Assembly (NCBI GenBank): GCA_022448165.1
Contig: JAKVAS010000014.1
Location: forward strand, 2,713-41,000
Direction: 5' to 3'
DNA from: Crocinitomicaceae bacterium
Lineage (GTDB): Bacteria; Bacteroidota; Bacteroidia; Flavobacteriales_D; Crocinitomicaceae
Length of the DNA stretch: 38,288 nt
Below are positions 9,100-17,658 of the stretch, piece by piece; position 1 is the stretch's first letter, and the number at the start of each line of letters is the position of its first letter. Position numbers and translations under genes: made by a program. The notes beneath the pieces are model-generated. The model was given only the letters and a program-made list of their open reading frames with translations, had not been told where the DNA came from and made no database searches.

Positions 9100-9131
9100 T
9101 TGACTTCGTTCAATAAAAAATTCTATCTTTG
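9100..9131 (+). promoter_or_regulatory. Bacteroidota-type promoter almost touching a start codon
   Basis: TTGACTTCG begins at 9100 and TATCTTTG occupies 9124-9131, with 21 bp between the TTG and the -7 box. Both elements match the consensus. The predicted transcription start (about 9135-9137) is at most a few bases before the ATG at 9138, so the mRNA would be essentially leaderless. Confidence 0.55.
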
Positions 9132-9137
9132 GTTGCA

Positions 9138-9437
9138 ATGAGAGCTTTACTAATTTTAATACTAGCACTTTTCATAGGACAGTTCGTTGCAACCTGCTCT
9201 GTAAACCTTCTACCTAAAGGTAAGAGTGAATTCGTATTAGATCTAGAAGAAGAAAAAGAGGATGGTGAAAAGGAAGTCGAGAAGGAAATCGATGAAATGA
9301 TTCAATATTACTCAACCTTCAAAGCACAAACACCTCAGAACTGCGGAGAAAATAATATTCGCTTTTTAGCAACAAATGCAGAATATCAAAAAGTATATTT
9401 AAGCACCCCTTATTCTCCACCCGACGTAACTGTTTAA
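9138..9437 (+). CDS. Small exported protein of unknown function
   Basis: A 99-residue protein with an N-terminal hydrophobic signal (MRALLILILALFIGQFVA). A strongly acidic, coiled-coil-like segment follows (LEEEKEDGEKEVEKEIDEM), then a short C-terminal part. It has two cysteines, C20 and another in QNCGEN, that could form a disulfide outside the cytoplasm. I do not recognise the family. The ATG at 9138 is chosen over the in-frame TTG at 9129 because the TTG lies inside the promoter -7 box. It lies 41 nt before the SulP transporter gene on the same strand, so it probably heads that transcript. Confidence 0.65.
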   Translation: MRALLILILALFIGQFVATCSVNLLPKGKSEFVLDLEEEKEDGEKEVEKEIDEMIQYYSTFKAQTPQNCGENNIRFLATNAEYQKVYLSTPYSPPDVTV

Positions 9438-9478
9438 ACTTCGAATTACGATTTTTTAAACATTGATTACAATAAATT

Positions 9479-11050
9479 ATGAAACAATATTTTAAGCACT
9501 TAGGTGCTGATTTACCAGCCAGTTTGGTTGTATTTTTAGTTGCACTCCCGCTTTGTTTGGGAATAGGATTAGCATCCACAACCGTTGAAGGAGTTGATGG
9601 AATGCCTAACATTTTTTCAGGACTTATAGCAGGAATTGTTGGCGGTATCATTGTTGGGGCTTTAAGTGGCAGTAGGATTGGTGTTTCTGGACCAGCTGCA
9701 GGATTAATCACAATTGTAACAGCTGCAATTGTAACACTTGGAAGCTTTCAAGCTTTTTTAGTTGCCGTAGTAATCGGAGGAATTTTTCAGATAATTGCTG
9801 GATATGCGAAATTGGGAATCTTAGGTAACTACTTCCCTTCATCTGTTATTAAAGGAATGCTTGCCGGGATTGGAATCACACTTATTCAGAAACAAATTCC
9901 ACATGCACTAGGGTGTGATAAGGACTTTTTTGGAGACTTGTCATTTTGGCAGATGGATGGTGAAAATACATATACTGAAATCGGTAAAGCAGCCATGGGA
10001 CCTGAAATGGGGGCTGTCATTATCACACTTGTATCTTTAGCGATTCTAATACTATTTAATCGTCCATTCATGAAGAAGATTGCTCTTTTCAAAATTCTCC
10101 CTGGAGCTCTATTTGTAGTACTTATTGGAGTGTTTTTGAATCTTATATTTCAAAACTCATTTCCCTCGCTTACTCTTGGTTCAACACATTTAGTAGAATT
10201 ACCCATTGCTCATTCTATACAAGAATTTACAAGCTTCTTTACGTTTCCTGATTTTAGCTACTTGACTGATTTTAATGTATACATTATTGGAGGAACAATT
10301 GCATTGGTTGGAAGTTTAGAGACACTTTTAAGTGTTGAAGCAACAGACAACCTCGATCCAAATAAGCATCATACACCGACAAATCGCGAGTTAAAAGCTC
10401 AAGGAGTTGGAAACATTGTATCGGGTATGATTGGAGGGCTTCCAATAACACAAGTAATCGTTCGTAGCTCTGCAAATGCAAATGCAGGAGGTAGATCTAA
10501 GGTATCTGCAATTGTACATGGTTTTTTGCTATTACTTTGTCTAATTTTTATTCCTCGACTTATTAATCACATTCCACTTTCAGCGTTAGCAGCAATTCTA
10601 ATCATGGTGGGGTATAAATTGACACGAATTGGACTGTTTAAAAAGATGTATCGTGATGGATGGGAGCAATTCATTCCATTTGTAGCTACCGTTCTGGGGG
10701 TTGTTTTATCAAACCTACTTATGGGAATTGGTATCGGAATTGTTTTTGCAATCTTCTTTATTCTTAGACGAAATTTCCGTCACAATTATTCAATCACTAC
10801 AGAAGAAAAAGGTGAGAAAACTCTAATTAAGATGACCCTTGCTGAAGAAGTAACCTTCTTAAATAAAGCAAGTATCGTTCAATACTTCTATGATGCTCCC
10901 GAAAACGTAACAATGATTATTGATGGAACGGATTGTAAATCCATTAATCATGATGTCCTTGAATCTATTCAAGACTTCAAAGATTTTGGTGCTCCGGAAA
11001 AAAACATTGAACTTACGGTTATTGATATTCCAAGTATTAAATTGAATTAA
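9479..11050 (+). CDS. SulP-family inorganic anion transporter, probably bicarbonate
   Basis: A 523-residue inner-membrane transporter with 10 or more hydrophobic segments. It starts with the typical LGADLPASLVVFLVALPLCLGIG and has SGPAAGLITI, the anion-binding region of SulP proteins. ETLLSVEATDNLDP and the helix IPLSALAAILIMVGY follow, then a short cytoplasmic STAS-like domain from about residue 430 to the end (VTFLNKASIVQYFYD, IIDGTDCKSIN). SulP proteins carry sulfate, bicarbonate or other anions. The immediately downstream beta-carbonic anhydrase and the gamma-carbonic anhydrase after it argue for bicarbonate or CO2 handling. This is an inference from context. Confidence 0.9.
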   Translation: MKQYFKHLGADLPASLVVFLVALPLCLGIGLASTTVEGVDGMPNIFSGLIAGIVGGIIVGALSGSRIGVSGPAAGLITIVTAAIVTLGSFQAFLVAVVIGGIFQIIAGYAKLGILGNYFPSSVIKGMLAGIGITLIQKQIPHALGCDKDFFGDLSFWQMDGENTYTEIGKAAMGPEMGAVIITLVSLAILILFNRPFMKKIALFKILPGALFVVLIGVFLNLIFQNSFPSLTLGSTHLVELPIAHSIQEFTSFFTFPDFSYLTDFNVYIIGGTIALVGSLETLLSVEATDNLDPNKHHTPTNRELKAQGVGNIVSGMIGGLPITQVIVRSSANANAGGRSKVSAIVHGFLLLLCLIFIPRLINHIPLSALAAILIMVGYKLTRIGLFKKMYRDGWEQFIPFVATVLGVVLSNLLMGIGIGIVFAIFFILRRNFRHNYSITTEEKGEKTLIKMTLAEEVTFLNKASIVQYFYDAPENVTMIIDGTDCKSINHDVLESIQDFKDFGAPEKNIELTVIDIPSIKLN

Positions 11051-11188
11051 TGGAACATAAAAACGAATGAGCGGAGCTTACGGTAATATGCTGAATTCTC
11101 ATTAAAAAAGATTATTCTACCCCATCCATACAATGAATAGTAAGAGAACGAATTAAAGTATCTATAAATACATTTAAAACAACAAATT

Positions 11189-11755
11189 ATGAACATTGAA
11201 CAAATCATCACTCGATTAAAAGAAGGAAATGAGCGCTTCGTAGCAGATAAGCTCGATGGAAAACTTCAAGATTCGGAACGTAGAACCGTACTAACAAATG
11301 GCCAAGAACCACATACAATTGTTTTGAGTTGTGCAGATAGTCGTGTTGTCCCAGAATTAGCTTTCGATGCAGGTCTTGGAGAACTTTTTGTTCTTCGTGT
11401 GGCAGGAAACGTAGCAAACACATCATCCCTAGCTAGTATTGAGTATGCAGTGGCACATTGTCATTCGAAAGTAATTGTCGTTCTCGGACATCAAAGTTGC
11501 GGTGCTGTTACGGCTGCTGCCGCTGGAGGGGACAACGGTCACAATTTAAACCATTTGCTATCACACATTGCACCTGCCTTAGCAGCATCCCCTGAAGGAT
11601 CAGAGATCAATGAAATTGTGAAAACAAATGCTCGCTTAAACGCAGATGAATTAATTTCTCGATCTTCAATTGTTCGAAACGCAGTGGAAAACGGAACTGT
11701 AAAGATCGTTTCTGCATATTACAATCTGGATTCAGGAAAGGTTGACTTTCTTTAA
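11189..11755 (+). CDS. Beta-class carbonic anhydrase
   Basis: A 188-residue zinc enzyme that interconverts CO2 and bicarbonate. The zinc ligands are plain: C48, H101 and C104, with the D50-R52 dyad in SCADSRVVPE and the second pair in LGHQSCGAV. The start of the fold (LKEGNERFV) and the C-terminal strand (VKIVSAYYNLDSGKVDFL) are those of the bacterial family, and the length is normal. It follows the SulP gene after 138 bp, in which I see no clear promoter, and ends at a terminator. It probably supplies or consumes the bicarbonate carried by that transporter. Confidence 0.93.
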   Translation: MNIEQIITRLKEGNERFVADKLDGKLQDSERRTVLTNGQEPHTIVLSCADSRVVPELAFDAGLGELFVLRVAGNVANTSSLASIEYAVAHCHSKVIVVLGHQSCGAVTAAAAGGDNGHNLNHLLSHIAPALAASPEGSEINEIVKTNARLNADELISRSSIVRNAVENGTVKIVSAYYNLDSGKVDFL

Positions 11756-11778
11756 AATACTATCAAACAAGATTATCG

Positions 11779-11813
11779 AAGCTCTCATCATATTGATGGG
11801 AGCTTTCTTATTT
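11779..11813 (+). terminator. Rho-independent terminator of the SulP/beta-CA unit
   Basis: A 12-bp stem (AAGCTCTCATCA with TGATGGGAGCTT, one G-U pair) with a 3-nt loop is followed by TCTTATTT. It lies 23 nt after the carbonic anhydrase stop. Confidence 0.75.
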
Positions 11814-11820
11814 CAAATAA

Positions 11821-11828
11821 TATCTTTG
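11821..11828 (+). promoter_or_regulatory. Probable -7 element for the gamma-CA gene (TATCTTTG)
   Basis: TATCTTTG fits TAnnTTTG exactly and directly follows the preceding terminator. Transcription would start near 11833, about 16 nt before the ATG. The nearest TTG (11793-11795) is 25 bp away, longer than usual. Confidence 0.4.
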
Positions 11829-11848
11829 TCACCTATAAATATGTTCAT

Positions 11849-12364
11849 ATGGCACTTATCAAGGAATGCAGAGGTAATACTCCTCAACATGGAAAAGATT
11901 GTTGGTTTGCAGAAAATGCAACGATTGTTGGAGATGTAAAAATGGGAGAGCAATGTTCTGTTTGGTTCAGCGCTGTTATCCGTGGAGATGTAAATACAAT
12001 AACAATGGGTAATAAAGTTAATATCCAAGATGGTGCAGTAATTCATGCTACATTCGAAAAAACAAAAACAACTCTTGGAAACAATGTTTCAGTTGGGCAT
12101 AACGCATTAGTCCACGGATGTACAGTTGAAGACAACGTTTTGATCGGGATGGGGTCTATCGTAATGGATAACTGCTATATCGAGTCAGGATCCATTATTG
12201 CAGCTGGAGCAGTTTTGAAAGAAGGAACGCGCGTTGAAGCAGGCAGTATATATGCTGGTGTTCCTGCTAAAAAAGTAAAGGACATTTCTCCTGACCTGTT
12301 TGAAGGTGAAGTGATGCGAATTGCGAATAATTATGTTAAATATTCTAGTTGGTTTAAGGATTAG
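11849..12364 (+). CDS. Gamma-carbonic-anhydrase-family protein (left-handed beta-helix)
   Basis: A 171-residue trimeric hexapeptide-repeat protein. Repeats such as NATIVGDVKMGEQCSVWF, NVSVGHNALVHGC and NVLIGMGSIVM form the beta-helix, and a C-terminal helix (GEVMRIANNYVKYSSWF) packs on it. The three histidines expected to bind metal are H66, H84 and H89. The short spacing between H66 and H84 shows that the acidic loop of archaeal Cam is missing, as in the YrdA/CaiE/CamH subgroup. Enzyme activity in that subgroup varies, so the assignment as an active carbonic anhydrase is not certain. It is separated from the beta-enzyme by a terminator and has its own -7 box. Confidence 0.85.
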   Translation: MALIKECRGNTPQHGKDCWFAENATIVGDVKMGEQCSVWFSAVIRGDVNTITMGNKVNIQDGAVIHATFEKTKTTLGNNVSVGHNALVHGCTVEDNVLIGMGSIVMDNCYIESGSIIAAGAVLKEGTRVEAGSIYAGVPAKKVKDISPDLFEGEVMRIANNYVKYSSWFKD

Positions 12365-12461
12365 AAACAATCCACTATAAAAGTGAATGGAATATCCTTT
12401 TTAAATAAGAGAAATTAAAAAAATCCGATAATTTCTACTTTGATATTTATAGTTTTGCAGC

Positions 12462-15314
12462 ATGATACGCCTCCTACTGTGCCTTATTTGTGTCAATATG
12501 GGCCATACAATGCTTGCTCAACACCCTCCATACTTTGTTCTTGGGAGTAAAGACTTTGCAAATACTGATATTTACTCTTTATATTACGATGAACCTGCCT
12601 CACTCTTGTATACAGCAACCGATAATGGTATGTTTTTCTATCACGGTGATGCATTTGTATCAATTAAAGCAGATCCTAAACAAAAAGGAAACTCTTTGCT
12701 TGATATTCAAAAAGGGAATGATCTGATCTATTGCAAAAACCTTAGAGGTCAACTTTTTTGTGTCAATGAAAAAAACAGGCTTGAACTCGTCTATGAACTC
12801 CCTTCTGATCAAGTCGGCTTATATTTTTGGTACTACGTAACTCAAGATACATTATGGATTATAACAAACAACTCAATATCTTCTTTTCCCATATATGGTA
12901 AGGAAATTGCAATCAATAAAGAAACCAAGTATCTGCAATTTTTTTTTAAAAATGGAGGGTCAATAGACAATTGCTCACCTATGAGTTTTGGTTCCCGACT
13001 ATCAACACCTTCAGCTGAAGAGTATATTGATATTCGGGAAGGTCAAGTAACTATTGAGGTAAGTCCTTTTAAACATCAAGGGCGAGACTATTTCGAAATC
13101 AACAATAAATTATACTCAACGAATATAAATGGTGATCTTTACGATCATAAAATAGGTAAGGTAATCTCAAATTATCAGTATAACGAATCTTTTAAGGTTC
13201 TTAATGACAATCTAGTAATTGGAAGGTGTCAAACTAAAGGCGTCCATTTCTTAACGCCAGAGGGAATCATAAATCAACCATTAAGCTTCAAAGAAAAATT
13301 CATTTCAGCGGTAACACAGTCATCAAACGGAACTATTTTTCTTGGAACCTTTAATAATGGTGTACTTGTAATACCCAATCTTGATTTAAAAGAAACCAGT
13401 ATTTCTGGAGAACTACTAACAAGTGTAGCAGAAAATCAAGGTCGTTTATTTGTATCCACTCGATCAGGCAAAGTTCTAGAAATGACTGAATGTGAAACAA
13501 AACTACTCTACCAAAGCAGAGAAAATTTTGATAAATTATGTTTCTCACCAATAAAAATAGGAGAAATCCCGAATAATCCAGAGATACTTCACTCCCCATC
13601 GAAAAGCATAACAAATCCTAAAGATATATGGAAGATTAATGATGATTCAATAATCCTAGCCCTATACAATCGCCTAACTTTGCTTCACAACAACAATCTT
13701 CATAAACTTCCAAAATATAGTTCGGGTAATGCTTTTATTAAAAATATTGTTCGCGGACTTCGGTTTCAATCAGTAGCATATTCCAAAACTGAAGACCAGA
13801 TATATTATGGAAATAATAAGGGGTTTTTTCAACGGGATTACTTAACTGGTAAAACCATTGAAATCAAACACAAAGGAAGGTCCATCTTAGTGAATGACAT
13901 TTATTGCCAAGACGCAAATACTTGGGTAGCTACTCATGGAATGGGTTTACTACTTTTAAAAAACGGGAAAGTTCAACGTTCATGGAATAAATCTAGTTCA
14001 TTAAAAGAGGCGAATATACTAAAGCTGAAAATGCATAATAAGCAGCTATTTGCCCTCACAATGTCTGGATTAGCAGCTTTAAACAATACCTCATTTTCTT
14101 ATTTAGGAATTGCACAGGGTGTTATTAACTCTTCTATAACAGATTTTGAACTCAGTGACAACAACCTAACATTAATGTACACATCTTCTGTCCTACAAAT
14201 ACCCATTAACGATCAATTCGACAAGAAGAAATACAAAACGGGAAAACTCTACCTTGATTCAGTTACTGTCAACAATAAAAGAATTCAAACTGAAAAACAA
14301 GCACAATTCAATTATGAAGAAAATACTTTTACCTTCTATTATGAGTTCAGGGCGATCGAAACTCGGAAGGAGTCTAAAATATATTATAAACTATCTTCAC
14401 TCAACGATGATTGGACTTTACTTCAGAATCCTGACCAAGGGAAGATCGTATTTAACGCCCTCTCAGATGGTCAATATTCGTTTCAAATGAAAGTTGAATA
14501 CCACGATAAAACAAGCTATTCCACAATATATGATTTTACCGTAGACAAACCTTTTTGGCGTAAATGGTGGTTTGTTACCTGCTGCATTATTTTCGCTTTA
14601 ATGTTTATTTCAATTTACTACAGATGGCGCTTAACTAATCAGCGAAAAAAGCTAGAGGCAATTAATCAAGTAAGCGCCTCAAAAATTACAGCAATTCAAT
14701 CTCAAATGAATCCTCATTTTATATTCAATGCTCTTAATTCTATCCAAGCATTGGTATTGAAAGGTGATACGGACAATTCATATAGTTTTATTAATAAATT
14801 CTCTCACTTAATGCGGAGGACACTAACCAATTCAGAAAAATCAAGTATCTCATTAGATCAAGAAATTGAGATTCTGGAAACATACCTTGAATTGGAGAAA
14901 CTCAGGTTTCGTCAAGATTTTTCTTATTCAATTAAAAACACTCTTGATGAAGAAGTTGATATTCCTCCTATGCTAATACAACCATTTGTAGAAAATGCAA
15001 TTATTCATGGATTACTTCCTAAAGAGGGTACAAAAGAATTAAAAATCAAGTTTGAAAAATTAAACAATTCATTAGTTTGCTCCGTAATTGATAACGGTAT
15101 AGGTAGAGAAAAAGCAAAAGAAATCTCTAAAAGAAGAAGAGATAATCATAATAGTTTTGCAACAAATAGTATTGAAAACAGATTAGATCTTCTGAAACAA
15201 AAATATGGGAACAATTTAGGTTATTCATTCAAAGATCGATTATCAGATACAAACGACGTAATCGGAACAGAACTTATTGTTGTCATCCCTTTATTCTACA
15301 ACAATGACAAATAA
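12462..15314 (+). CDS. Propeller-type sensor histidine kinase, LytS/YehU family
   Basis: A 950-residue membrane sensor. It has a signal peptide (1-19, ending TMLAQ) and then a large periplasmic part resembling two-component regulator propellers (repeats such as IFLGTFNNGVLVIPN and TWVATHGMGLLLL). A Y_Y_Y-like domain lies just before the membrane (YYKLSSLNDDWTLL, LSDGQYSFQMK). One transmembrane helix is at about 702-722 (WWFVTCCIIFALMFISIYY). The kinase core has the phospho-acceptor H752 in QMNPHFIFNALNSIQ and an ATPase domain with PPMLIQPFVENAIIHGL and DNGIGREKA. A TAGTTTTG at 12450-12457, five bases from the ATG, looks like a -7 box but lacks a -33 element. The LytTR regulator follows 60 bp later. 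The ligand is unknown. Confidence 0.9.
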   Translation: MIRLLLCLICVNMGHTMLAQHPPYFVLGSKDFANTDIYSLYYDEPASLLYTATDNGMFFYHGDAFVSIKADPKQKGNSLLDIQKGNDLIYCKNLRGQLFCVNEKNRLELVYELPSDQVGLYFWYYVTQDTLWIITNNSISSFPIYGKEIAINKETKYLQFFFKNGGSIDNCSPMSFGSRLSTPSAEEYIDIREGQVTIEVSPFKHQGRDYFEINNKLYSTNINGDLYDHKIGKVISNYQYNESFKVLNDNLVIGRCQTKGVHFLTPEGIINQPLSFKEKFISAVTQSSNGTIFLGTFNNGVLVIPNLDLKETSISGELLTSVAENQGRLFVSTRSGKVLEMTECETKLLYQSRENFDKLCFSPIKIGEIPNNPEILHSPSKSITNPKDIWKINDDSIILALYNRLTLLHNNNLHKLPKYSSGNAFIKNIVRGLRFQSVAYSKTEDQIYYGNNKGFFQRDYLTGKTIEIKHKGRSILVNDIYCQDANTWVATHGMGLLLLKNGKVQRSWNKSSSLKEANILKLKMHNKQLFALTMSGLAALNNTSFSYLGIAQGVINSSITDFELSDNNLTLMYTSSVLQIPINDQFDKKKYKTGKLYLDSVTVNNKRIQTEKQAQFNYEENTFTFYYEFRAIETRKESKIYYKLSSLNDDWTLLQNPDQGKIVFNALSDGQYSFQMKVEYHDKTSYSTIYDFTVDKPFWRKWWFVTCCIIFALMFISIYYRWRLTNQRKKLEAINQVSASKITAIQSQMNPHFIFNALNSIQALVLKGDTDNSYSFINKFSHLMRRTLTNSEKSSISLDQEIEILETYLELEKLRFRQDFSYSIKNTLDEEVDIPPMLIQPFVENAIIHGLLPKEGTKELKIKFEKLNNSLVCSVIDNGIGREKAKEISKRRRDNHNSFATNSIENRLDLLKQKYGNNLGYSFKDRLSDTNDVIGTELIVVIPLFYNNDK

Positions 15315-15374
15315 AATATACCATTCACAAAGATTTTTGTCAAATCTGATATTAATTTGTGTTTTTCGTAATCT

Positions 15375-16112
15375 ATGAGAGCTGTATTGATTGATGACGA
15401 AATTGCTTCGCGTGAAGTACTTGAAAACTTAATACTTAGGTTTGCTCCAGATGTTAATATTGTTGGACAAGCAAGTAATCTATTAAATGGAGTAGACCTA
15501 ATCAGAAAACACAAACCAAATGTTGTTTTTCTTGATGTTCAAATGCCAAATTATTATGGCTATGAAATCAATATCTTTTTTGAAGAAATCGATTTTCAAA
15601 TCATTTTCACTACGGCTTTTGACGAATATGCAGTCCGCGCCTTTGAATTGGCAGCACTTGATTACTTATTAAAACCAATAGAAATCGAACGTTTTCAAAA
15701 AGCAATTTCTCGACTACGAAAAAATGATAGTACTTTACGCGCAAAGAAGAAAATACAGCTATTCCAACAAAATTATCGTGAAGAATTTCCATCCAAAATC
15801 ACTTTACTAGATAAAGGGTTCCATCTCTCGGTCGACATAAATGAAATTGTTGCAATAGAAGGTCAGTCTGCATATTCCAAAGTATACTTGTTAAATGGTA
15901 AATCATATACACAGAGTAAAAACCTAAAGCAAATGGGGAATTTACTTTGCGATCATCCAAACTTCTATCGTTCACATAAATCATGGTTAATTAACAAGCA
16001 ACATCTAGTTGACTTTTCCAAATCAAAGCAGACAGCTCGAATGATCACCAGACTCGAAGCCAAAATATCAAGAGACAAAATGGAAAAGTTTGTTGCTTGG
16101 ACGCAACAATAA
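15375..16112 (+). CDS. LytTR-family DNA-binding response regulator
   Basis: A 245-residue regulator paired with the sensor kinase just upstream. The receiver domain (1-120) has the acidic pocket DDE near residues 7-9, the phospho-acceptor D54 in VVFLDVQMP, a TTAF switch and the K of LLKPIE. The C-terminal LytTR domain (about 145-245) shows the family pattern IVAIEGQSAYSKVYLLNGKS and FYRSHKSWLINKQHL. LytTR proteins bind paired short DNA repeats. The targets are not evident here. A strong bidirectional terminator follows at once. Confidence 0.95.
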   Translation: MRAVLIDDEIASREVLENLILRFAPDVNIVGQASNLLNGVDLIRKHKPNVVFLDVQMPNYYGYEINIFFEEIDFQIIFTTAFDEYAVRAFELAALDYLLKPIEIERFQKAISRLRKNDSTLRAKKKIQLFQQNYREEFPSKITLLDKGFHLSVDINEIVAIEGQSAYSKVYLLNGKSYTQSKNLKQMGNLLCDHPNFYRSHKSWLINKQHLVDFSKSKQTARMITRLEAKISRDKMEKFVAWTQQ

Positions 16113-16147
16113 AAAATGGGATTCAACCTTAACTGAATCCCATTTTT
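16113..16147. terminator. Bidirectional terminator between convergent genes
   Basis: A perfect 13-bp inverted repeat (AAAATGGGATTCA with TGAATCCCATTTT) with an 8-nt loop is flanked by A-tracts on the left and T-tracts on the right. It starts directly after the regulator stop codon and can serve both this gene and the convergent gene ending at 16165. Confidence 0.85.
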
Positions 16148-16164
16148 AAATTAATGACACAAAC

Positions 16165-17205
16165 TTATTTACCTATACATGTAGGAGAAACTGGTAAGAA
16201 GTATACATGTTTACCAATTTTAATTTTGTCAGAGAATCCATCTGGAGTTTTCTCAAAATAAACATATCTCTTTACTTGCATAAAAACACCGTCATTTCGT
16301 TCATATACAATATTAGCATTCATTCCTTTAGAGATAATTTGCTTTGTTGGATAACTATTATCATAATTCATTGTCCAATCACGGTCATTCAATACAACTT
16401 GATACACTTTTGCAACATCATTAAATTGAAATTCAAAAGCTTCCTTAACATCTTTAATTAACTTCTCATCTGTCATCCCTGCTTTACCACATCTACAATT
16501 TAGGTTCTGTAAATTATATGCTGATTCCGTTACCTTTAGAGATATTTCACCAGATGCTAATGCTTCCGTTTTAATCACTCCATCTCCATTTACTCCAAAA
16601 ATCTCAACTTTCATTGTTACAGATGCTCCTGGTGTTAGCTTATCTTTAACTCTAGATAAAAGAATTCGATAAGCATCCTCTTGTAAGGTATAATTGTCAA
16701 AGTATTTACCTGGAGCCGCATTCATTGAAATTCCAACTGAATAGTTTTGACTATCATAGAAGGATTTTGCACTGGCCATTCTTGCATAATATTGAGCAAG
16801 TTCTTCACGTAAATCTTGGGTAGTAATGGAAACATCACCAATTGTATATTTAATCTCAAGATTACTGCAATCGGTACAACCAGAATCAAAAGGCTTACCT
16901 AAATATGCTCTAAAGCCAAATGGTTTAGTGGTTCCAATAGCTCTTTCCGTAATAGAACTACTTTCACTATCTCTAGAAGAAGAAGAGTTATATTGAATTG
17001 ATTTCTCGTAAAAAACTATTTCTCCTGCGTGAGAATTGTGCCATTCGTTAAGTTCATTTAAACTCTTTTCTTCCTTTTTAGATGGTTCTTTCTTCTGTGA
17101 AGAACTTAATTTGTCTTTTAACCGACCTCTTAATTTTTGTGCATTTACATCATTTCCAACACCTGTTAGCAATAATACCGATAATAATAAGGTTATCCTT
17201 TTCAT
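16165..17205 (-). CDS. Exported protein of unknown function
   Basis: A 346-residue protein with a signal peptide (1-22, MKRITLLLSVLLLTG to NAQ). A Lys/Ser-rich segment follows (about 28-50) and then a mature part with two Cys pairs (SGCTDCSNLE and NLNCRCGKAG). The second pair gives a possible small metal or disulfide knot. The middle (KSIQYNSSSSRDSESSS) is low-complexity serine-rich. I recognise no catalytic motif. The C terminus does not look like a T9SS sorting domain, so it is probably periplasmic. It is convergent with the LytTR gene and shares its terminator. The start is chosen because it is followed directly by the signal peptide. Confidence 0.7.
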   Translation of the reverse strand: MKRITLLLSVLLLTGVGNDVNAQKLRGRLKDKLSSSQKKEPSKKEEKSLNELNEWHNSHAGEIVFYEKSIQYNSSSSRDSESSSITERAIGTTKPFGFRAYLGKPFDSGCTDCSNLEIKYTIGDVSITTQDLREELAQYYARMASAKSFYDSQNYSVGISMNAAPGKYFDNYTLQEDAYRILLSRVKDKLTPGASVTMKVEIFGVNGDGVIKTEALASGEISLKVTESAYNLQNLNCRCGKAGMTDEKLIKDVKEAFEFQFNDVAKVYQVVLNDRDWTMNYDNSYPTKQIISKGMNANIVYERNDGVFMQVKRYVYFEKTPDGFSDKIKIGKHVYFLPVSPTCIGK

Positions 17206-17658
17206 AAAAATTTGTTTGTTTTGACAACAAATCTCTAGCAGTTCACATGATTTTTCAACGAAATTTTGCGAATTGAATGAATCTTTTACGAATTGAAGTC
17301 CTCTCTCAAATCCTAAAAAAATAATACCGTTAGTAAAATTAATCGTTGAAAAATAGAATCATTCGTTTTACCATTTTAAGAGTTACATACAGCCTTGTTT
17401 ATTTTGCTTATCCATCGTCAAAAGAATCAATTACATTCACTTAATATAAAGATTCACTAGCTTTCTTTATAAAAGATGTATAGAGAAAAAACTCTATTAA
17501 TACATAAATACTCTAAAACTTAAAAAAGAGGAAAATAAACCACTATTGGGTAAATCACTATCTTTAGTTCAGAATAAATTTTACAAAAAACATCCTTAGG
17601 TTATTTAATATTGAAAACTCTCCTCTACTAAATAGATGTAATAAAACCATCGATATAC
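17206..17658. other. Divergent intergenic region
   Basis: This AT-rich spacer separates the minus-strand exported-protein gene from the plus-strand dipeptidase gene. It contains the paired direct repeats and a perfect 10-bp inverted pair (TTTTTCAACG at 17251-17260, CGTTGAAAAA at 17344-17353). A TATCTTTA at 17559-17566 is one base off the -7 consensus, without a partner. I see no small ORF with convincing coding features. Confidence 0.3.
17264..17297. repeat. Pair of 14-bp direct repeats exactly 20 bp apart
   Basis: TTTTGCGAATTGAA (17264-17277) and TTTTACGAATTGAA (17284-17297) differ at one base and are spaced 20 bp start to start, about two helical turns. They lie 59-92 bp upstream of the start of the minus-strand exported-protein gene. 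The geometry would suit an activator dimer such as a LytTR protein, but the target assignment is a guess. Confidence 0.4.

Noticed and set aside
9129-9137. TTG start of the small exported protein at 9129
   Set aside because: The TTG is the end of the -7 box TATCTTTG, upstream of the predicted transcription start. The ATG at 9138 gives a clean signal peptide.
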